From Chloroflexota bacterium (GTDB taxonomy: Bacteria > Chloroflexota > Dehalococcoidia > Lucifugimonadales > JACPCL1): 9,247 nucleotides of DNA. The position numbers and the translations under genes were made by a program. The stretch covers positions 1 through 9,247 of the forward strand of contig JACQUH010000042.1 of the NCBI GenBank assembly GCA_016210375.1, written 5' to 3'. Shown here piece by piece: positions 1 through 6,197 of the stretch (position 1 is the stretch's first letter; each line of letters begins with the position of its first letter). Below the pieces are notes generated by a model. That model was not told where the DNA came from, ran no database searches, and saw only the letters and a list, made by a program, of their open reading frames with translations.

Positions 1-769
1 CCTTTATCATGAAGGGCCCCGAGCCCAGGGGTACCTTGGAAGTCTTCATCTGGTCGTACGTGGTGCCGGCGGGGATCACGCTGGCGAAGCCCACCGTCAT
101 CATCACGGGCAGGATGGCCGCGGGCCGCACGACGTTGAAGCGCACGGTGAAGTCGTCCACCACGTCAATGCTGGTGACGTAGTTGGTCATCCAGCCGATG
201 CGCTCGGACTGGGTGAAGCCCTCCACCTTGCCCATGATCTTGTCAAAGGAGAACTTCACGTCCTGGGCCTTGACGACGCCGTCTTTGACGCCCTTCTGCC
301 ATTTCACGTTGTTGTTAAGCTCAAAGACCAGGGCTTTGCCATCGGCGGTGTACTTCCAGCTCTTGGCGATGTCGGGACAGACGTCGGTGCCGAAGCAGTT
401 CCACACCAGGCCGTTGTAGAACATGGAGTTGAGCTGGTTGTCAAAGCCAGAGGTGGTGTTGTTGGGGTCAAAGCCCACCATGTCCCTGTTCTGGTCAACC
501 CTGACGATGCCGCCCCGTTTCGGGGTAAGGGTTGGCACGGGGGTGGGGATGGGGGTAGCGGTGGGCGCGGGCGCCGCCGTTGGCGTAGACACCCCCGTCG
601 CCTTCGTGGGGGTCGGCGTCGCCTGGCCCGAGGGGGTGCTGGTGGGAGTAGCGGCAGGAGGCTTTGTGGCGGTGGGGACCGGGGTGGGCTCCTGGGAGCC
701 TGCGCACCCGGCCACAATCAAGAGGGTAACGAGGGTCACCCAGAGCCAGCCCGTGCGAAGTACCTTCAT
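1..769 (-). CDS. ABC transporter solute-binding lipoprotein, family 5 (partial, C-terminus beyond window)
   Basis: Reading leftward from the ATG at 769-767, the frame stays open for 256 codons to the window edge, so this is the N-terminal part of a protein that is usually about 500-600 aa. Residues 1-21 form a lipoprotein signal peptide (KVLRTGW, then a hydrophobic core) ending in a lipobox, V-A-G-C, with the lipidated Cys at 22. Residues 28-83 are a Thr/Pro/Ala tether repeated many times. From residue 84, KRGGIVRV starts the folded domain, followed by GFDPNNTT, an ELNNNVKWQKG stretch and KAQDVKFSFDKI, which match the N-terminal lobe of the SBP_bac_5 (oligopeptide/dipeptide/nickel) family. 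The protein would sit outside the membrane and deliver a substrate to an ABC permease; the substrate cannot be read from this part. A GGAGGG Shine-Dalgarno ends 8 nt before the start. Permease genes would be expected to the left. Confidence 0.85.
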   Translation of the reverse strand, partial: MKVLRTGWLWVTLVTLLIVAGCAGSQEPTPVPTATKPPAATPTSTPSGQATPTPTKATGVSTPTAAPAPTATPIPTPVPTLTPKRGGIVRVDQNRDMVGFDPNNTTSGFDNQLNSMFYNGLVWNCFGTDVCPDIAKSWKYTADGKALVFELNNNVKWQKGVKDGVVKAQDVKFSFDKIMGKVEGFTQSERIGWMTNYVTSIDVVDDFTVRFNVVRPAAILPVMMTVGFASVIPAGTTYDQMKTSKVPLGSGPFMIK

Positions 770-973
770 GGTAGCATCCCTCCAAACCTTGGCTAGACGT
801 AATGCCGTGGAAGGGTCCAGGAGACGGCGGTTTGCCGAAGCTGCTGGGGGCATCTGGCACTGTTTAGGACCCGTCCCGGAAAGGGGCCGGGAAAGCCAGG
901 CCAGGGCAAGTCCTGTCCTATGGGGGGTTGAGGTGCGCCCAGGCCGATGTCCCAAACTACCTGGAGTGGCCAG

Positions 974-1004
974 TAAAAAGATAAACCCGCCAGTCAATTG
1001 CGGG
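974..1004 (-). terminator. Candidate attenuator/terminator at the start of the lipoprotein transcript
   Basis: On the minus strand CCCGC (1004-1000) and GCGGG (990-986) can form a 5-bp GC stem with a 9-nt loop, followed directly by TTTATCTTTTTA (985-974). This has the look of a weak intrinsic terminator. It begins at or just after the transcription start predicted from the promoter at 1012-1040, so a terminated RNA would be only about 30 nt long. The stem is short and termination so close to the start is unusual, so the role is uncertain. Confidence 0.35.
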
Positions 1005-1011
1005 AGAAACT

Positions 1012-1040
1012 ATTGTAACAGGGCATATTCTCTATGTCAA
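1012..1040 (-). promoter_or_regulatory. Near-consensus sigma-70 promoter for the lipoprotein gene
   Basis: On the minus strand TTGACA (1040-1035, 6/6 match) is followed after exactly 17 nt by TACAAT (1017-1012, 5/6 match). It is the best housekeeping promoter visible in the window. It points toward the solute-binding lipoprotein and predicts a start near 1005, giving a leader of roughly 235 nt. Confidence 0.75.
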
Positions 1041-1094
1041 CAGGTAATATCAGAGGGGGACGTTGAATCGGCTCCGGGGGATGGAGAAAGGCGC

Positions 1095-1123
1095 TTTACA
1101 ATCCCTTCAAACTACGTTAGACT
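1095..1123 (+). promoter_or_regulatory. Candidate sigma-70 promoter for greA
   Basis: TTTACA (1095-1100, 5/6) and TAGACT (1118-1123, 4/6) are separated by 17 nt and point toward greA. The predicted start is near 1130, just before the hairpin at 1135-1165. A second possible -10 element, TATACA (1128-1133), lacks a good -35 and is less likely. Confidence 0.45.
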
Positions 1124-1134
1124 GCTCTATACAC

Positions 1135-1179
1135 AGGGCGGTAGGGGGCTATTCCCCTACGCCCTGACTTGTTGTTTTT
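1135..1179 (+). terminator. Candidate intrinsic terminator in the greA leader
   Basis: AGGGC (1135-1139) plus GTAGGGG (1141-1147) pair with CCCCTAC (1154-1160) plus GCCCT (1161-1165), giving a 12-bp stem with one bulged G (1140) and a 6-nt loop. The stem is followed by a T-rich run, TTGTTGTTTTT (1169-1179). It lies between the candidate greA promoter and the greA start, so it would yield a leader RNA of about 45-50 nt unless polymerase reads through. It could instead terminate a transcript arriving from the left, but the gene on that side reads the other way. Confidence 0.5.
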
Positions 1180-1205
1180 GCCCAGACCTGGGTGGAGTGG
1201 TCATT

Positions 1206-1676
1206 ATGGTGCGGCGGGAAACATTTCTCACCTCTGAGGGACTGGCCAAGGTAGAAACAGAGCTGGACTTTTTGCGTAGGGCGCGCCGTCCGGAGGTGGC
1301 CCAGCGTATCCAAGGCGCCAAGGAGCTGGGTGGCACTGTAGACAACGCCGACTACGAGGACGCCAAGAACGAGCAGGCCTTCATTGAGGGCCGCATCCTG
1401 GAGCTGGAAGAGCTCATTAAGAACGCCGTTCTCATCCCAGGCGACCGAAAGCCCTCAGAGGTGGTGGAGATCGGCTCCCAGGTGGCGGTCACGAACCCCC
1501 AGGGCCGCACCCAGACCTTTACTATCGTTGGCCGCACCGAGGCTGATCCCGCCCAGGGCCGTATCTCCAACGAGTCGCCGGTGGGCCGGGCGCTCCTCGG
1601 CCTCAGGGTAGGGGAGCAGGCGGAGGTGGCTACTCCCTCCGGGAAAATCAAGCTGACGGTGGTGAAGGTAGACTGA
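1206..1676 (+). CDS. greA: Transcription elongation factor GreA
   Basis: The 156-aa product has the length and two-domain plan of GreA. Residues 1 to about 77 form the N-terminal antiparallel coiled coil that enters the secondary channel of RNA polymerase (FLTSEGLAKVETEL at the start, then the tip and AKNEQAFIEGRI on the return helix). Residues from about 84 form the C-terminal FKBP-like domain (VVEIGSQVAV, ISNESPVGRALLG, GKIKLTVVKV). GreA stimulates transcript cleavage in backtracked polymerase. The ATG at 1206 is chosen because it gives the canonical N-terminus and has a GGTGGAG ribosome site 8 nt upstream. The coiled-coil tip reads GGTVDNADY (42-50), where E. coli has GDLKENAEY: the position of catalytic Asp41 is Gly43, while Glu44 is matched by Asp46. 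greA next to lysS is a common bacterial arrangement. Confidence 0.95.
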   Translation: MVRRETFLTSEGLAKVETELDFLRRARRPEVAQRIQGAKELGGTVDNADYEDAKNEQAFIEGRILELEELIKNAVLIPGDRKPSEVVEIGSQVAVTNPQGRTQTFTIVGRTEADPAQGRISNESPVGRALLGLRVGEQAEVATPSGKIKLTVVKVD

Positions 1677-1872
1677 GCTTTCTCCCCTATCCCTTCGGCT
1701 TCCCTTCGCTCTTCCCAGGGCTTCGGCCCGTGGCAGGCTGTACCCTTTTCCCTTGCGGAGGAAGAGGACGGCTACCCCACCATCAGGGAAGCCTGGTGAG
1801 GGAAGGCTGGGGCGACAGCCTGCCGCTCGTGTCCTACTGGACCAGACCTCACAGGCAAGAACACTGCCCCCA
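1677..1872 (+). other. greA-lysS spacer / possible lysS leader
   Basis: This 196-nt gap contains a short hairpin just after greA (CCA-GGGC, a TTCG tetraloop, GCCC-g-TGG, 1715-1733) and a long-range inverted repeat, GGCAGGCTGT (1732-1741) with ACAGCCTGCC (1815-1824). The two cannot both form fully because they share 1732-1733. No T-box signature or other known leader motif was recognised, and no good ribosome binding site precedes lysS. The greA-side hairpin lacks a close T-run, so read-through into lysS is plausible. Confidence 0.35.
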
Positions 1873-3372
1873 ATGCCAGACCGTGCATCAGACCTCCTCC
1901 GCTCCAGGCTGGACAAGCTGGAGCGCTTGCGCGCCCAGGGCATTGACCCCTATCCCGCCCACTTCCATCGCACCCATACCAGCCAGGAAGCCGCCGCTCT
2001 GTTCCAGCAGGCGGAGGCCACGGGCGGTACGGGCACCCGCACCCAGACGATAACCGCCGCCGGTCGCGTTGCCGCCCTGCGAGGCATGGGCAAGGCAACC
2101 TTCCTTGACTTGCGGGACGGTTCGGGCCGCCTCCAGGTGCACCTCCGCAGCGACATCCTGGGTCCCAAGTACGCCCTCTTGGAGGCCCTTGACCTGGGCG
2201 ACTTCCTTGGGGCCACGGGGCCTCTATTCAAGACCCGCCGGGGCGAGATAACCCTGGAAGCCTCGGACCTCGTTATCCTCTCCAAGGCCATCAGCCCGCC
2301 GCCAGAGAAGTGGCACGGATTGAAAGACGTTGAGGTGCGCTACCGCCAGCGATACCTGGACCTCATGGCTAGCCCAGAGGTTCAGGCCATCTTCCGCAAC
2401 CGCAGCCGCATCGTCTCGTACATTCGCCGCTTCATGGATGGCCGCGGCTTCATGGAGGTGGAGACGCCCACCATGGTGCCCGTGGCTGGCGGGGCCATGG
2501 CAAAGCCCTTCATGACCAGGCACAACGCCCTGGACCGTACCCTGTACCTGCGCATCGCCACGGAGCTTCACCTGAAGCGCCTCATCGTCGGGGGCATGGA
2601 CAAGGTGTACGAGATCGGCAAGGTGTTCCGCAACGAAGGCATAGACATGGACCACAACCCCGAGTTCACCACCATGGAGAGCTACGAGGCCTACGCCGAC
2701 TACAACGATGTGATGGCCATGGTGGAGGAGATGGTCGCTTCAGCGGCGCGGGAGGTCCTGGGCGCCACCACGGTGGCTTTTCACGAGCACGCCATCGGCC
2801 TGGACCCGCCATGGCCTCGGCTGTCCCTGGTGGAGGAGCTACGAAAGGCAGGCGTGGATATTGAGCGACAGGACACCAACGAGAAGCTGGCCGCCGCCGC
2901 CGCCGAGCTGGGCGTGCAGGTGCAGCGCACCGAGAGCCGCACCAGCATCCTGGACAAGCTGGTCGGATCCCTGGTGGAGCCGAAGCTGATCCAGCCCACC
3001 TTCCTGGTGGACTACCCCGTGGAGATGTCGCCCCTGGCCAAGGCCAAGCCCGGAGACCCCCGCTACGTGGAGCGGTTTGAGGCGTTCATCGGCGGCATGG
3101 AGGTGGGCAACGCCTTCACGGAGCTGAACGACCCAGTCGTCCAGCGCCAGCGGTTTGAGGAGCAGGAGGCGCTGCGCCGCCAGTTCGGCGATGAGGACTT
3201 TGACCGCATGGACGAGGATTTCCTGGCAGCCCTGGAGTATGGCATGCCTCCCACGGGCGGCCTGGGCGTGGGCATAGACAGGCTGGTCATGGTGCTCACG
3301 GGCCAGCGGTCCATTCGGGACGTGGTGCTGTTCCCTCAGATGCGGACAATCAACCCCGGCCAGGGGTCATAG
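1873..3372 (+). CDS. lysS: Lysyl-tRNA synthetase, class II
   Basis: The 499-aa product matches bacterial LysRS in length and order of parts and attaches lysine to tRNA-Lys in the cytoplasm. Residues about 59-140 form the OB-fold anticodon-binding domain (AGRVAALRGMGKATFLDLRD). The class II catalytic core follows: motif 1 at about 174-201 (FRNRSRIVSYIRRF, then VETPTM), the LysRS-specific stretch LYLRIATELHLKRLIVGG, motif 2 at 250-272 (KVFRNEGIDMDHNPEFT, Arg253), the substrate-site segment GNAFTELNDP (412-421) and motif 3 (GLGVGIDRLVMVL, Arg470). The frame is open for 40 more codons to an ATG at 1753, but that extension is low-complexity and unlike LysRS, whereas the ATG at 1873 gives the family's usual N-terminus. 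Its weak spot is the lack of a Shine-Dalgarno (cactgccccca precedes it). It leads an operon with the next gene 4 nt downstream. Confidence 0.96.
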   Translation: MPDRASDLLRSRLDKLERLRAQGIDPYPAHFHRTHTSQEAAALFQQAEATGGTGTRTQTITAAGRVAALRGMGKATFLDLRDGSGRLQVHLRSDILGPKYALLEALDLGDFLGATGPLFKTRRGEITLEASDLVILSKAISPPPEKWHGLKDVEVRYRQRYLDLMASPEVQAIFRNRSRIVSYIRRFMDGRGFMEVETPTMVPVAGGAMAKPFMTRHNALDRTLYLRIATELHLKRLIVGGMDKVYEIGKVFRNEGIDMDHNPEFTTMESYEAYADYNDVMAMVEEMVASAAREVLGATTVAFHEHAIGLDPPWPRLSLVEELRKAGVDIERQDTNEKLAAAAAELGVQVQRTESRTSILDKLVGSLVEPKLIQPTFLVDYPVEMSPLAKAKPGDPRYVERFEAFIGGMEVGNAFTELNDPVVQRQRFEEQEALRRQFGDEDFDRMDEDFLAALEYGMPPTGGLGVGIDRLVMVLTGQRSIRDVVLFPQMRTINPGQGS

Positions 3373-3376
3373 GGCA

Positions 3377-3892
3377 ATGCGCCGCCACTTCACCGTCACG
3401 GCCTTTGTGTCGGCCCAGGGCCACACGCTGCTGCACTGGCACACCAAGAACCGCATGTGGCTCCCTCCCGGCGGCCACATAGAAGCGGACGAAGACCCCG
3501 TCCAGGCGGCCCTCCGCGAGGCGTTAGAAGAGGCCGGCTTCCCCGTTGAACTCCTTCCCACGGCCCAGGCTTTTTCCTATACTTCCCCGGTTCAGCTCCT
3601 TGCCCCCGCCACTATCATGGTGGAGGACATTCCTGCCACGCCCGGCGAGCTAGCCCACCAGCACATTGACCTCATCTACTTCACCACGCCCGCAACGCGC
3701 CGCCGGGAGACGCCGCCGCCTGGCACGTGGCGATGGGTGCCCCTGGAAACACTGCGCCTGGGCACGGGGATTGCACTCCATGCGGGAGCCACCGAGGTTC
3801 CCGTGGCCGAAGACGTGCGGACCCTGGGCATTGCTGCCATAGAGCGGGCAGCCCTGGAGGAGAAGGCGTATCATGTTTCGGAGAAGCAATAG
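3377..3892 (+). CDS. NUDIX hydrolase
   Basis: This 171-aa protein carries a complete Nudix box at residues 33-55: Gly33, Glu39, then REALEEAGF with Arg47, Glu48, Glu51 and Glu52, the metal-binding helix that cleaves nucleoside-diphosphate-X compounds. The segment before it, HTKNRMWLPPGGH, is typical of the fold's strand leading into the box. No extra domain, signal or membrane segment is seen, and the substrate cannot be predicted. It starts 4 nt after the lysS stop and ends 7 nt before the aspartic protease gene, so it is very likely translated from the lysS operon mRNA. A clean-up or repair role for nucleotide by-products of aminoacylation would be speculation from position only. Confidence 0.88.
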   Translation: MRRHFTVTAFVSAQGHTLLHWHTKNRMWLPPGGHIEADEDPVQAALREALEEAGFPVELLPTAQAFSYTSPVQLLAPATIMVEDIPATPGELAHQHIDLIYFTTPATRRRETPPPGTWRWVPLETLRLGTGIALHAGATEVPVAEDVRTLGIAAIERAALEEKAYHVSEKQ

Positions 3893-3899
3893 GTGAGCT

Positions 3900-4256
3900 A
3901 TGGGCGCGTTCTATCAGAGGATTGAGCTGGCGGCGCGAGCCCAGGGGCCTTTCGTGGCGATAGAGGCCCTCGTGGATACCGGGGCGATGTACACCTTGGT
4001 ACCCGGCTCAGTGTTGAAGCAACACGGCATACTCCCCACAGGACCGCGGGAGTTTGAAGTAGCCGATGGGCGGGTCAAACGCTATGACATCGCAGATGTG
4101 ATGCTACGCCTGCACGGAGAAGTTCATCCTACGGTGGTGATATTCGGTGATGAAGGGGTACAGCCACTCTTGGGCGTTGTGACACTGGAAACCTTTGGTT
4201 TGGGAGTTGACCCCGTGCCTCAACGGCTGATACCCGTGCGCGGCCTGCTCCTTTGA
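3900..4256 (+). CDS. Retropepsin-like (clan AA) aspartic protease, copy 1
   Basis: This 118-aa single-domain protein has the active-site signature ALVDTGAMYTLVP with Asp26-Thr27-Gly28, and a later PLLGVVTLETFGL segment (89-101) resembling the hydrophobic-Gly loop of retropepsins. It ends in a PVPQRLIPV tail seen in small bacterial clan AA proteins. Retropepsins supply one Asp per subunit and act as dimers, so activity would need a homodimer or a partner such as copy 2 at 6198-6554. There is no signal peptide or membrane segment, so it should be cytoplasmic. An AGGTGAG ribosome site overlaps the stop of the NUDIX gene before it, and serS starts 7 nt after it. Proteolytic activity and target are inferred only from family and unproven. 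Confidence 0.78.
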   Translation: MGAFYQRIELAARAQGPFVAIEALVDTGAMYTLVPGSVLKQHGILPTGPREFEVADGRVKRYDIADVMLRLHGEVHPTVVIFGDEGVQPLLGVVTLETFGLGVDPVPQRLIPVRGLLL

Positions 4257-4263
4257 GGCCTCC

Positions 4264-5535
4264 ATGCTTGACATAGAGCTTATCCGCCGCCGCCCGGACC
4301 AGGTGCGGGCGGCCCTCGCCAGCCGTGGCGAGGAGTCGGCCCTGGAGCCTATCCTGGCCCTGGACGCCCGTCGCCGCGACGCCATCCACCAGGGCGATGA
4401 GCTCCGCGCCCGTCGCAATCAGGTGAGCCAGGAGATAGGGCGCAGCAGGGAGCGCTCACCGGAGCTCATCGCCGAAATGCGCCAGGTGGGAGACCGCATC
4501 AAAGCCCTGGAAGATGAGGTCAAAGGTGTTGAGGAAGAGCTGAGCAAGGCCCTGCTCACCCTGCCTAACCTGCCCCGCGCCGACGTGCCAATCGGCCTGG
4601 ACGCCTCGGCCAACATCGTCCGCCGCACCTGGGGCCAGCCGCGTGCCTACGACTTCCAACCCAAGGCCCACTGGGACCTGAACGACGCCTTGGGCATCAT
4701 TGACTTCCAGAGGGGCGCACGCATGTCCGGCGCCCGTTTTGTGGTTCTGCGTGGGCAAGGAGCCCGTCTCCAGCGCGCCCTGATCACCTGGATGCTGGAC
4801 GTCCACACCCAGGAGCATGGCTACATAGAGATCTATCCGCCAGCCCTGGTGAAGTCGGAGACCCTGGTGGGCAGCAGCAACCTGCCCAAGTTCGCCGACA
4901 ACCTGTACCACGACGCCGAGGACGACCTGTGGCTGGTGCCCACCGCCGAGGTCAACCTAACCGCCATGCATGCCGGCGAGATCCTGGAACCAGGGTCGCT
5001 GCCCATCAAGTACGCCGCCTACACGCCCTGCTTCCGCAAGGAGAAGACGGCAGCGGGACGAGATACGCGGGGCATCAAGCGCGTCCACCAGTTTGACAAG
5101 GTGGAGATGTACGCCTTTGTGGAGCCGGAGCGGTCCGACGAGGAGCTTCAGAAGATAGTGGCAGATGCGGAGGACCTCTTGCAGCGGCTGGGTCTGCACT
5201 ACCGCGTCTTGCAGCTTTGCACTGGCGACATGGGGTTTCCCTCCGCCAGGAGCTACGACCTGGAGGTGTGGTCGCCAGGTTGCCAGGAGTGGCTGGAGGT
5301 CAGCTCCTGCTCCAACTGCACCGACTTCCAGGCGCGGCGCGCGGGCATCCGCTTCCGCCGTGAGGCCCGCAGCCGCCCAGAGCTGGTCCACACCCTTAAC
5401 GGCTCCGGACTGGCCCTGCCGCGCATTATGATTGCCATCCTGGAGACCTTCCAGCAGTCGGGCGGCTCCGTGGTCATCCCCGACTGCCTGAGGCCGTATA
5501 CGGGGTTTGAGGCCATTAAGCCCGTGGAGCAATAG
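4264..5535 (+). CDS. serS: Seryl-tRNA synthetase, class II
   Basis: The 423-aa product is full length for bacterial SerRS, which charges tRNA-Ser and tRNA-Sec in the cytoplasm. Residues 1 to about 110 form the N-terminal long coiled-coil arm that grips the tRNA variable arm (LDIELIRRRPDQVRAAL, charged heptad-rich stretch, TLPNLPRADVP). The catalytic core has motif 1 around 155-200 (GARMSGARFVVLRG to EIYPPALVK), the serine-binding VPTAEV (225-230), motif 2 with CFRKE (Arg258) and GRDTRG...QFDKVEM, and motif 3 LNGSGLALPR (Arg387). The ATG at 4264 gives the canonical start, and a GAGG overlapping the previous stop codon sits 5 nt upstream. It is the last gene of the lysS operon, and its 3' end overlaps the convergent NUDIX gene by 20 bp. 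Confidence 0.97.
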   Translation: MLDIELIRRRPDQVRAALASRGEESALEPILALDARRRDAIHQGDELRARRNQVSQEIGRSRERSPELIAEMRQVGDRIKALEDEVKGVEEELSKALLTLPNLPRADVPIGLDASANIVRRTWGQPRAYDFQPKAHWDLNDALGIIDFQRGARMSGARFVVLRGQGARLQRALITWMLDVHTQEHGYIEIYPPALVKSETLVGSSNLPKFADNLYHDAEDDLWLVPTAEVNLTAMHAGEILEPGSLPIKYAAYTPCFRKEKTAAGRDTRGIKRVHQFDKVEMYAFVEPERSDEELQKIVADAEDLLQRLGLHYRVLQLCTGDMGFPSARSYDLEVWSPGCQEWLEVSSCSNCTDFQARRAGIRFRREARSRPELVHTLNGSGLALPRIMIAILETFQQSGGSVVIPDCLRPYTGFEAIKPVEQ

Positions 5536-6070
5536 GTTCGCCCGCTCGCTTCGGTATTACTGTGAAAGAGAAAGCAAAGGCATCGCCCACTAGGCAGGCC
5601 AGCAGCGGATCGCCCTTCTCCTCTCGCAGGATCCTTACAGCTTCCGGGATAGCGAAGGCGCCGCGAGCCTCTGCCTCGTAGAGGTCCGGCAGGTCCTGGT
5701 ATTCCCTGGCCGAGGCTACATATATGGCGATATAGGAAACAGGCCATGGATAGGCGTGGCCAAGGGGCGGGGCAGCGTCCAGGCCTCTTAGTTTCAGCGT
5801 ACCAAACAGTCCGACATTATCCAGCGTCACTCCGGCCTCTTCCAGGCATTCCCGATGCAACGCGGCAATGGGCGTTTCTCCTGTCCTGATGCGTCCACCT
5901 GGAACGTCCCACCCTGGCCGCCACTCTCCGCCGGCCTTGAGCTTTGTGAGCAGCAGTCTCCCTTCGTCAAAGACGAAGGCGTGGGCGCTGGTTACCAGGC
6001 GCAAAGGCGGAAGACGCCGCCGCCTTGCGAACACTACCTTGAGCCGAGCGGTCCCCCAGGTGACCTCCAT
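5516..6070 (-). CDS. NUDIX hydrolase, second copy (not closely related to the first)
   Basis: Starting at the ATG at 6070 the product is 184 aa. A full Nudix box lies at residues 59-81: Gly59, Glu65, then RECLEEAGV with Arg73, Glu74, Glu77 and Glu78. Upstream HAFVFDEGRLLLTKLK and WDVPGG are the usual strands leading to the box. Substrate is unknown. The frame remains open to a TTG at 6190, with an ATG at 6142, but neither has a ribosome site, and the TTG version would translate straight through an 18-bp hairpin. The ATG at 6070 has AAGGAGGG 10 nt upstream and is preferred. It lies downstream of the copy-2 aspartic protease and ends inside the last codons of serS on the other strand. Apart from the box itself I see little likeness to the NUDIX protein at 3377-3892. 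Confidence 0.85.
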   Translation of the reverse strand: MEVTWGTARLKVVFARRRRLPPLRLVTSAHAFVFDEGRLLLTKLKAGGEWRPGWDVPGGRIRTGETPIAALHRECLEEAGVTLDNVGLFGTLKLRGLDAAPPLGHAYPWPVSYIAIYVASAREYQDLPDLYEAEARGAFAIPEAVRILREEKGDPLLACLVGDAFAFSFTVIPKRAGEPIAPRA

Positions 6071-6081
6071 ACACCAACGGC

Positions 6082-6150
6082 CCTCCTTGACGGGGGGCAG
6101 AACGCCCGTGGTGTTATCAGCAACACGACGAGCCTGCTGCATTAAGGAGG
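6082..6150 (-). promoter_or_regulatory. Possible ribosome-site sequestering helix before the NUDIX gene
   Basis: On the minus strand CCTCCTT (6150-6144) is a perfect 7-nt complement of the NUDIX gene's AAGGAGG ribosome site (6088-6082), 55 nt downstream. Pairing would hide the site. The first base of CCTCCTT is also the last base of the long hairpin at 6150-6188, so the two structures nearly abut. Complementarity to any strong Shine-Dalgarno can arise by chance, so this is tentative. Confidence 0.3.
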
Positions 6151-6188
6151 AGAAGAGCCAGGCCAGCTTTGCTGGCCTGGCTCTTCTC
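6150..6188 (-). terminator. Perfect 18-bp hairpin after the second aspartic protease gene
   Basis: GAGAAGAGCCAGGCCAGC (6150-6167) and its exact reverse complement (6171-6188) flank a 3-nt loop. The hairpin begins 9 nt after the stop codon of the minus-strand protease gene. Neither strand has a T-run directly after it, so if it terminates transcription it does so without a classic U-tract, or it stabilises the mRNA 3' end. The position between two co-directional genes favours partial termination. Confidence 0.6.
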
Positions 6189-6197
6189 AACCCGAGC

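Larger units (their letters stand above)
770..1205. other. Divergent regulatory region without a gene
   Basis: This 436-bp stretch separates the divergent solute-binding lipoprotein gene and greA. The lipoprotein side holds a strong minus-strand promoter about 240 nt from its start codon, leaving an unusually long 5' leader. That leader can fold locally, for example a 6-bp stem TCCCGG/CCGGGA at 874-879 and 887-892. I recognise no riboswitch consensus in it. The greA side holds a weaker promoter and a hairpin. A plus-strand reading frame runs open through the whole stretch into greA (from 423), but it has no ribosome binding site of its own and runs antisense through the lipoprotein gene, so it is taken as a GC-rich coincidence. 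Confidence 0.6.

Noticed and set aside
495..860. 121-codon minus-strand frame overlapping the lipoprotein signal region
   Set aside because: It is out of frame with the lipoprotein, which has a lipobox, a ribosome site and SBP family motifs.
423..1205. Long in-frame plus-strand extension of greA (417 codons in total from 423)
   Set aside because: It runs antisense through the lipoprotein gene and the divergent promoters, the product is Val/Gly-rich low complexity, and the internal ATG at 1206 has a ribosome site and gives canonical GreA.
1753..1872. 40-codon N-terminal extension of LysRS from an ATG at 1753
   Set aside because: The extension is unlike LysRS and would make the protein longer than usual; the ATG at 1873 fits the family.
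1677..1872. T-box or lysine riboswitch before lysS
   Set aside because: No T-box sequence, specifier-type stem or terminator with T-run, and no lysine riboswitch core could be recognised.
4957..5532. 191-codon minus-strand reading frame opposite serS
   Set aside because: It mirrors a clearly functional synthetase, has no family signature, and is expected from GC-rich codon use.
6071..6190. Longer NUDIX product starting at TTG 6190 or ATG 6142
   Set aside because: No ribosome site before either, and the TTG version would translate through the 18-bp hairpin; the ATG at 6070 has AAGGAGGG upstream.
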